Positions 56,882-64,000 of a stretch of 64,000 nucleotides of DNA are shown piece after piece. Source of the DNA: Roseiarcus fermentans. Lineage in GTDB: Bacteria > Pseudomonadota > Alphaproteobacteria > Rhizobiales > Beijerinckiaceae. Below the pieces are notes generated by a model, which was not told the origin of the DNA, did no database searches, and saw only the letters and a program-made list of their open reading frames with translations. Both the position numbers and the translations under genes were made by a program. The DNA lies in NCBI RefSeq assembly GCF_003315135.1, contig NZ_QNRK01000015.1, positions 62,001 through 126,000 on the forward strand, in the 5' to 3' direction. The first letter of the stretch is position 1. Each line of letters starts with the position of its first letter.

Positions 56882-57739
56882 ATGCCGGAGCGGCTATCGT
56901 CCGGTTGGTCGAAGCGCGCCGGAAGCGCCTTCCGGTCGCAACGGCGAAGGGGGGCCGGTTTGCCGCAACGTCCTGTCGACCGCCGCTCCGGCGAGAGCGC
57001 CGCCCGCCCCCGGCAGGCCAGGGGCGCCGGAAAGGCGGCTCCCGCCACGTCGAAGGTCCGGCCAGGCCCCGGATCGCCGCCGGCCGCCGCGGACGCGCGC
57101 GAGCGGATCTTCCTCGCCGCCGAACGGCTGTTCGCCGAGCGCGGATTCGACGGCGTGTCGGTGCGCGACATCGTCGAGGCGGCGGCGGTGAACCTCGCGG
57201 CGATCAGCTACTATTTCGGATCGAAGAGCGAACTGCTGCTCGCCGTCTTCGCCGTCCGGGCGAAGGAACTGAATCGCGAGCGCAACGCCCTGCTGCGCGA
57301 GGCCGAGGCGCGGCACGGCGGCGACGCGCCGCTCGAGGAGATCCTGCGCGCCCTGATGGGCCCGCCGATCCTGTGGCGCGACCCGGCCTCGGGCAAGGAC
57401 ACGGCGTCGCGCTTCATCGCGCGCGCGCTCGCCGAGGCGACGCCGGACTTGCGCGAAATCCTCGAAACCGACGTCAGCCACCTGCGCGGCTTTCTCGCCG
57501 CCCTCGCCCGCGCTCTGCCGCATCTGCCGAGACCCGAGGTCTGCTGGGCGCTGCACTTCGCCACGGCGCTGCCGCATCAGTGCACCGACACCCATCTCAA
57601 GCGGCTGAAGGCGCTGTCCGACGACGGCTGCGACACCAGAGACGTCGCGGCCGTGCTGGATCGAGCGGTGGCCTACGCGATCGGCGGCATCGAGGCTCTT
57701 GGCGCGCCGCGGCGCGGCGCCGGCGACGCGAAGACATGA
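56882..57739 (+). CDS. TetR-family transcriptional regulator
   Basis: Up to 285 residues. The N-terminal TetR HTH is clear: ARERIFLAAERLFAERGFDG, VSVRDIVEAAAVNLAAISYY, FGSKSELLLAVF. A C-terminal ligand domain follows. The first 55 residues from the ATG at 56882 are Arg/Gly/Ala-rich and unlike other TetR proteins, so the true start may be internal, possibly a GTG or TTG codon. The following acyl-CoA dehydrogenase gene on the same strand is a likely target. Confidence 0.85.
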   Translation: MPERLSSGWSKRAGSAFRSQRRRGAGLPQRPVDRRSGESAARPRQARGAGKAAPATSKVRPGPGSPPAAADARERIFLAAERLFAERGFDGVSVRDIVEAAAVNLAAISYYFGSKSELLLAVFAVRAKELNRERNALLREAEARHGGDAPLEEILRALMGPPILWRDPASGKDTASRFIARALAEATPDLREILETDVSHLRGFLAALARALPHLPRPEVCWALHFATALPHQCTDTHLKRLKALSDDGCDTRDVAAVLDRAVAYAIGGIEALGAPRRGAGDAKT

Positions 57740-57853
57740 CTGCGATGCAGGCCAGACGGCGTTGCGAGGAAGGCTTCGCCTCGCTCGCAACGCCGGGCGG
57801 ATGAACTTGCGCGGGACGCAACCAAAGACGGAACAATCAAGGAGAGTGAGACC

Positions 57854-59122
<1,269 letters not shown>

Positions 59123-59295
59123 CGCCGCGTCCGGCGATTGCGAGAATCCTTTTTTTCTCCCGGAACCGTACCTCGACCGGGGCGTTGGGTCGCAGCGGAG
59201 CCGTCGTCAGGCTCCGCTCTCGCGAGCGCGGACCTCGCGTCCGCCGAAGTCGGCGGTCACGGGTCCACGCTGCGCTCCACGAACAGGAGAGTTTC

Positions 59296-59475
59296 ATGGA
59301 TCGGGAACACGTCAAGGGCGCGGCCGACAAGGCCAAGGGCGCCATCAAGGAAACGGCCGGCAAGGTGACGGGCGACAGGTCGCTCGAGGCCGAAGGCAAG
59401 GTCGACAAGGTCAAGGGCGAGGCCCACAAGGCCGCCGGCGACGCGAAGGACGCCGTCCGCAAGGCGACTTCGTAA
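59296..59475 (+). CDS. CsbD-family stress protein
   Basis: 59 residues, almost wholly charged helix: MDREHVKGAADKAKGAIKET then TGDRSLEAEGKVDKVKGE, the CsbD/YjbJ pattern. Members are abundant stress-induced proteins of unknown mechanism. AGGAGA lies upstream of the ATG, and a terminator follows. Confidence 0.92.
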   Translation: MDREHVKGAADKAKGAIKETAGKVTGDRSLEAEGKVDKVKGEAHKAAGDAKDAVRKATS

Positions 59476-59490
59476 CCCATTCAAGTCGGA

Positions 59491-59517
59491 GGGGCGCGGC
59501 GCGGATCGCCGCGCCCC
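59491..59517 (+). terminator. GC hairpin after the CsbD gene
   Basis: Perfect 11-bp stem GGGGCGCGGCG/CGCCGCGCCCC with a 5-base loop, followed by TTG. It lies 15 bases after the stop codon. The T-tract is weak, so efficiency is uncertain. Confidence 0.7.
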
Positions 59518-59643
59518 TTGAACCGTGGCGAGCCTGAGCGGCGGAGACCCGCCGCCCGGGGCGGGACGTCCCGCCAGCGGGCTTGCCCGTTCCGATCCCG
59601 CGCCCTATGAGCCTCCGGGTTTCGTGCGGTTCGTGGAGCCGGG

Positions 59644-60915
59644 ATGGTCGCTGATCCCGATGTCGTCATCATCGGCGCGGGAGCCGCCGGGGTCGGGGCC
59701 GCGCGCCGCTTGGCGGACAGCGGGTTTTCCGTCGCAATTCTCGAAGCCTCGGCCCGCATCGGCGGCCGCGCCTTCACCGAAGTCATCGCCGGCCTGCCGC
59801 TCGATCTCGGCTGCGAATGGCTGCATTCGGCGACCCGCAACCCCTGGACGCGGATCGCCGAGGCGTGCGGTTTCGCGGTCGACAGGCGCGCGCCGGCCTG
59901 GGATCGGCAGCACCGCGACCTCGGTTTTCCCAAGGCGGATCAAAGGGCGGCGGACCTGGCCTTCGCGGCCTGGAGCCGGCGCCTCGCCAAGTCGCCGCCG
60001 GACAGCGACTGCGCCGCGGACGCGCTTCCATCCGGCGACCCCTGGAACGGCTACATCGAGGCGATCGCCGGCTATCTCAACGGCGCAGCGCTGAAGGACC
60101 TCTCCGTCGCCGACTATCTCGCCTACGAGGACGCCGCCGGCGGCGGCAACTGGCGGCTTCCCTCCGGCTACGGGACCCTCGTCGCCGCGAGCCTTCCCCG
60201 CGGCGTGGCGCTGCGCTGCGCGACGCCGGTCGAGGCGCTGGCGCTCGCCGGGCGCGGCGTGGCGCTGTCCACGCCGTCCGGCGACATCTTTGCCCGCGCC
60301 GTGATCGTGACGGTCTCGACGGCGGTGCTGAGCAGCGGCGCGATCAGGCTTCCCCCGGCGCTGGCGCCGTGGCTCGATGCGGCGGCGCGCCTGCCGCTCG
60401 GACGGAACGAAAAAGTGTTTCTGGAAATTCTCGGCGACGGGCCGTTCGAGCCGGACAGCCACGTGATGGGACGTCCCTGCGACGCGCGCACCGGCGCCTA
60501 CATGATCCGTTCGTTCGGATGGCCGGTGATCGAAGGCTTCTTCGGCGGCGCCGGGGCGGAGATCCTCGAACGCGAGGGCCCGGCGGCCGGTTTCGCCTTT
60601 GCGACCGACGAACTGGCGGGCCTGTTCGGGTCCGACGTCCGGGCCAAACTTCGCCCGCTGGTCGCGACCGGCTGGAGCCGGATGACCCGCATCGGCGGCG
60701 GCTACAGCCACGCCCTGCCCGGCTCCGCCGCGGCGCGCCAGGACCTCGCCCGGCCCTTCGAGGACCGCGTCTTCTTCGCCGGCGAAGCGACCGACCCGAG
60801 CGACTATTCGACCGCGCACGGCGCCTGCGCGAGCGGCGTCCGCGCCGCCGAAGAGGCGCTCGCCGCGCTCACGGCGCGCGCGCGGGTTTCGGCGTCGCCC
60901 GCGGCGGGCGGGTAG
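59644..60915 (+). CDS. FAD-dependent amine oxidase-family protein
   Basis: 423 residues. N-terminal FAD fingerprint DVVIIGAGAAGVGAARRL (about 6-23), then GGRAFT and LDLGCEWLHS. The C-terminal FAD motif FFAGEATDPSDYSTAHGA is characteristic of monoamine/polyamine oxidases. No signal peptide. The substrate could be a polyamine or another amine. It starts 127 bases after the CsbD terminator. Confidence 0.93.
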   Translation: MVADPDVVIIGAGAAGVGAARRLADSGFSVAILEASARIGGRAFTEVIAGLPLDLGCEWLHSATRNPWTRIAEACGFAVDRRAPAWDRQHRDLGFPKADQRAADLAFAAWSRRLAKSPPDSDCAADALPSGDPWNGYIEAIAGYLNGAALKDLSVADYLAYEDAAGGGNWRLPSGYGTLVAASLPRGVALRCATPVEALALAGRGVALSTPSGDIFARAVIVTVSTAVLSSGAIRLPPALAPWLDAAARLPLGRNEKVFLEILGDGPFEPDSHVMGRPCDARTGAYMIRSFGWPVIEGFFGGAGAEILEREGPAAGFAFATDELAGLFGSDVRAKLRPLVATGWSRMTRIGGGYSHALPGSAAARQDLARPFEDRVFFAGEATDPSDYSTAHGACASGVRAAEEALAALTARARVSASPAAGG

Positions 60916-60924
60916 CGCGTCGCG

Positions 60925-61158
60925 TCAGGTCGGGCGCGCCGCGAGCCTCACACGAAGCGATTGCAGGACTGCGCTGGCGTCGGTCGCGAATCCGGCCAAT
61001 TCGCGCTGGCTGTAGGATTCGCCGACCGCCCTCGCGGCCTGCGCGATCTCGGCTTTCACGCGCTCGGCGAAACTCAGATTGTCGTTCGCCTGCGGCGCGG
61101 CGAACGCCAGGACCCGGTTGGAAAGCGGACGAGTCTGCACGATGTCTTCGAGTCGCAT
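60925..61158 (-). CDS. small protein of unknown function
   Basis: 77 residues starting MRLEDIVQTRPLSNRVLAFA with a helical remainder (FAERVKAEIAQAARAVGES, QRELAGFATDASAVLQSLRV). Soluble, not recognised. AGGCGA lies upstream of the ATG at 61158. It follows the trans-sulfuration gene by 95 bases on the same strand and is convergent to the amine oxidase gene. Confidence 0.62.
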   Translation of the reverse strand: MRLEDIVQTRPLSNRVLAFAAPQANDNLSFAERVKAEIAQAARAVGESYSQRELAGFATDASAVLQSLRVRLAARPT

Positions 61159-61253
61159 GACAAGATCGCCTGGCGGTGAACGCCCCCAACGACCTCCTAC
61201 CCGGCGTCGCGCCCCTCCGACATGTGGCGCGTCAGCGCAGGGGCGGCGCGGGC

Positions 61254-62417
61254 TCACGCGTGTCCGGCCCGCAGCGCCCGGTCCAGATCGGCGAAGAGGT
61301 CGTCGACGTCCTCGAGGCCGGTCGACAGCCGCAGGAGGTCGACCGGGCACGGCGACCCTGGCCCCTCGATCGAGGCGCGGTGCTCGATCAGGCTCTCGAC
61401 CCCGCCGAGCGAGGTCGCGCGCTTGAACAACTCGACATGCGCCGCCGTCCCGATCGCGGCCGCCTCGCCGCCGCGGACCTGGATCGACAGCATATAGCCG
61501 AACCCGTTCTCCATCTGACGCGCCGCGAGGTCGTGGCCGGGATGCTGGGGCAGGCCGGGATAGAGCGCGCGGGCGACGAGCGGGTGCGCGGCGAGGCGCT
61601 CCGCCAGCGCCAGCGCCGACGCCGACTGGCGCTCCTGACGCACGTGCAGCGTCCGCATCCCCCGCATCAGCAGATAGGACTCGAACGGGCCGAGAATGCC
61701 GCCCTGCCCTTTCCGCACCGTCTTGACGGCGTTCCAGAAGGCGTCGTCCTCGCGTGCGCAGAGCGCGCCCGCGATCACGTCGGAGTGGCCGTTCAGCACC
61801 TTGGTCGCCGAGTGCATGACGATGTCGGCGCCGAGGGCGAGCGGTCGCGTGTGCACGGGCGAAGCGCAGGTCGAATCGACCGCGAGTCTGGCCCCCGCCC
61901 GGTGGGCGATGTCGGCGGCGGCGGCGATGTCGGTGATCGTCCACAGCGGGTTCGACGGCGTCTCGATCCACACGAGCTTCGTCGCGCCCGGCCTGACCGC
62001 GCGCGCGAGCGCGGCGAGGTCGTCGGACTCGACGAACTCGACGGCGAGCCCCCAGCGCGCGCCCTCGGTCGCGAGCCAGTTGCGCAACGCCCAGTACATG
62101 ACCCTGGAGGCGACCACGTGGTCGCCGGGCGAGAGCGCCAGAAAGACCGCCGTCGCCGCGGCGGAGCCGGAGGCGAACAGCAGCGCGCCGGCTTCCGCGT
62201 CCTCCAGCATGGCGAGCACGGCTTCCGCCTCGCGCGTCGTCTGGTTGTCGGGCCGGCCGTAGACGAAGCCGGACGAATAGCCGTTGTCCTCGTCGCGGAC
62301 GTAGGTGGTCGACAGGTGCAGCGGCGGCACGACGCCCTTCGTCACGGGGTCGATCTCGCCCATGGCCTGCGCGGTCAGCGAGCGCCTTGTCCACCGGTTG
62401 CGCATCGTCGTCGTCAT
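61254..62417 (-). CDS. PLP-dependent trans-sulfuration enzyme (cystathionine/methionine-type lyase or synthase)
   Basis: 387 residues of the Cys/Met-metabolism PLP family. Markers: PLHLSTTYVRD, YGRPDNQTTREAEAVLA, FASGSAAATAVFLAL, the Lys in HSATKVLNGHSDVIAGALC and SLGGVESLIEHRAS near the end. Whether it is a cystathionine beta- or gamma-lyase, gamma-synthase or methionine gamma-lyase cannot be told reliably. The start at 62417 was preferred over 62501, whose extra 28 residues look unrelated. Confidence 0.93.
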   Translation of the reverse strand: MTTTMRNRWTRRSLTAQAMGEIDPVTKGVVPPLHLSTTYVRDEDNGYSSGFVYGRPDNQTTREAEAVLAMLEDAEAGALLFASGSAAATAVFLALSPGDHVVASRVMYWALRNWLATEGARWGLAVEFVESDDLAALARAVRPGATKLVWIETPSNPLWTITDIAAAADIAHRAGARLAVDSTCASPVHTRPLALGADIVMHSATKVLNGHSDVIAGALCAREDDAFWNAVKTVRKGQGGILGPFESYLLMRGMRTLHVRQERQSASALALAERLAAHPLVARALYPGLPQHPGHDLAARQMENGFGYMLSIQVRGGEAAAIGTAAHVELFKRATSLGGVESLIEHRASIEGPGSPCPVDLLRLSTGLEDVDDLFADLDRALRAGHA

Positions 62418-62583
62418 GCCTTTTCCCTCGACCACGCTCCGGCCTGCCGCGGTTTCGGGCCGCGGGCCGGACTGGATCGAAGTCGAATACCATAGGGACA
62501 TCGCCGAGGGGCAACCGGGTCGGGCGCAGGCTGAAGCGAGCGTGGGGCCGATCGCCGCCGCGGCGGCTGCGTTCGCGCGGCGC

Positions 62584-63594
62584 TCAAGGCGCCGAACGAC
62601 ACGCGCTTGGCCGCTTTCCCGTCCAACGCCGGAACGACTTTCGGAAATTGGCGGCGTTGGCGAAGCCCAGCAACTCCGCGATCTCCTCGACGCTGGCCTG
62701 GGTCGACTTGAGATATTCGAGGGCCAGCACCTTCCGGACGTCGTCGAAGATGTCGGAGAACGTCTTGTTCTGCGCCGACAGCCGGCGCTGCAAGGTTCGG
62801 TCGGTCATGCCGAGCGCATCCGCGACGTCCTCGATCGTCGGGAACCGGCCCGGGCGGTCCATCATCATGCGGAACACCTCCCCGGCGATGTCGGGCAGCG
62901 CGTCGGATTGGCCGAGCAGAGACTCGCAGTTTTCCCGCATCAGCGTCGCCGTCACGCGGTTGGTCATCGGCGGGACGACGTCGAGCACAGACTTCGGATA
63001 GACCAGTTCCGTCCTCGGACGATCAAAGAAGACCGGGCACTCCAGGTGCTCTTCGAAGACGCGCCAGGTTTCCGGCTTCGGCAACGCGAATTCCGCTCGC
63101 AGCGGCGTCACGTCGCCGCCTACGACCTCCTTCACATGAATGTAGTGCTGGGAGAGCTGCTGCGCCAGGATGAACTGCTTGAGATCGGGCTTCACAAGGA
63201 GGCGCGTTTCCGCCGGCGACGTCCAGATGAAGTGCTCGGCGTTTTCGTACCAGTCGATCGCCAGGACCGGAGTGGCCAGGGAATGATACTGAAGCGCGAG
63301 CGTGAAACTCTCGCGCGCCGTTCCGCTGCACAGGAGCGCGAAGCCGTAGGCTCCGTAAGCCGAGAGATGCAGTTTCTTGCCGACCAGAAACGGGATGGCC
63401 GGCTCCCTCGAGAACCGGAGCACATTGGCGCAGGCCGTCAGATATTGCTCGATCGAGGTGCGGGTTCGAGGATCGTCGACCGACGCGGGGTCGAGGCCGG
63501 TCCCATGGAGAACGGTCGGCTTCGGGCACCCGAAATCGCCCATCACCTCGGCCAGGACCGACAGCTTGTAGGGCGGGTAGAACCGCGCGCTCAT
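62584..63594 (-). CDS. AraC-family regulator with arabinose-binding-like N-terminal domain
   Basis: 336 residues. The N-terminal domain (about 15-205; VLHGTGLDP, VGKKLHLSAYGAYGFALLCS) belongs to the PF12625-type ligand domain common in regulators of lipid or nitrile metabolism. The C-terminal double HTH has ADALGMTDRTLQRRLSAQN and IAELLGFANAANFRKSFRRW. The start is 63594 or an in-frame ATG at 63627. It may regulate genes beyond the right edge of the window or the neighbouring PLP enzyme. Confidence 0.92.
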   Translation of the reverse strand: MSARFYPPYKLSVLAEVMGDFGCPKPTVLHGTGLDPASVDDPRTRTSIEQYLTACANVLRFSREPAIPFLVGKKLHLSAYGAYGFALLCSGTARESFTLALQYHSLATPVLAIDWYENAEHFIWTSPAETRLLVKPDLKQFILAQQLSQHYIHVKEVVGGDVTPLRAEFALPKPETWRVFEEHLECPVFFDRPRTELVYPKSVLDVVPPMTNRVTATLMRENCESLLGQSDALPDIAGEVFRMMMDRPGRFPTIEDVADALGMTDRTLQRRLSAQNKTFSDIFDDVRKVLALEYLKSTQASVEEIAELLGFANAANFRKSFRRWTGKRPSACRSAP

Positions 63595-64000
63595 GGATCG
63601 CGGCGCGCTCGATGTCTTGTGCATCAATGCCGTACCCGCCTCTCCCGACGCGCGACGCCCCGTTCGGCGATCGACGCGCGTCCGTCCTTCGCAACGAAGC
63701 GCTCTCCCTGATCGTTATTTACCATCCATCGACGCCGCCACAAAGGGGCGGCGAGAACCCGGCTCGCGAGCGCTCTGATTTTGTCGCCACAAGACCCCCC
63801 ATTTGTCGGCGGAAAACCTTTCGCGCGTCTCGATAGCAGATAGCTTAAGCGACGATAAGACAGGCCCAGAGGCGTCGCGATCCCAATCCGTCGCGACCGC
63901 GGCCGGCGTCTTACCACAAATTGCACAGCCTTGCGCCTTGCCGACAAAGCAAGAGCAAGTGACGTGTGCTGCACCGTGCTGTTCGCTGCAACGACCTGCG
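63595..64000. other. intergenic stretch to the window edge
   Basis: 406 bases, moderately AT-rich around 63720-63860, where the AraC-type gene's promoter probably lies. No gene or clear repeat is seen before the window ends. Confidence 0.4.

Overview
The window is GC-rich, densely coded DNA from an alphaproteobacterium, most likely of the order Hyphomicrobiales (Rhizobiales). The pointers are the divergent tlpA/argH pair, plsX-fabH, an OFA transporter with its mini-subunit, an Mrp-type antiporter cassette, a LuxI homologue, PEP-CTERM proteins and characteristic dispersed palindromic repeats. The genus cannot be named from sequence alone. No rRNA, tRNA, CRISPR array, integrase or transposase was seen.

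Positions 1-8.7 kb: a truncated PEP-CTERM protein gene, then an aromatic/alkene oxidation locus transcribed leftwards. It is a complete six-gene toluene-4-monooxygenase-type soluble diiron monooxygenase (tmoABCDEF), a downstream gene of unknown function and a XylR/DmpR-type sigma54 activator. Upstream of tmoA lies a textbook sigma54 control region: two 18-bp upstream activator sites, an IHF site and a -24/-12 promoter. A REPIN-like repeat separates tmoA from tmoB.

Positions 8.9-11.3 kb: two small stress-type genes, then a putative quorum-sensing unit. This is a secreted NlpC/P60-like enzyme, a 36-codon ORF overlapping the start of a luxI homologue, and palindromes upstream. No luxR is present.

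Positions 11.6-34.7 kb: mostly housekeeping and metabolic genes: fabH, plsX, OFA transporter, modD, tlpA, argH, a DsbA-family isomerase, aroC, a cold-shock protein, a Tat-exported phosphoesterase, a carboxylesterase, a HlyIII protein, a phospholipase D-like protein, a quinone-oxidoreductase/DUF302/SnoaL set, typA and a chagasin-like inhibitor.

Positions 35-43.5 kb: two tandem spherulin-4-like PEP-CTERM genes, a DUF1275 protein, an AI-2E family protein, a metallophosphatase carrying an in-frame palindromic insertion, a repeat-rich stretch, a decayed copy of the 3' end of an antiporter-subunit gene, and an alpha/beta hydrolase with an altered nucleophile elbow.

Positions 43.6-56.6 kb: one long leftward run of genes: patatin, GntP permease, RND efflux pair, a Trp/Arg-rich Tat peptide, then an Mbh/Mrp-like cation antiporter cassette (E, F, G, a DUF4040-MbhE-MnhB fusion, C, D and a second D-like subunit). 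A 493-bp block of repeats sits between mnhC and mnhD.

Positions 56.9-64 kb: TetR regulator, acyl-CoA dehydrogenase, CsbD protein, amine oxidase, a small unknown protein, a trans-sulfuration PLP enzyme and an AraC-family regulator.
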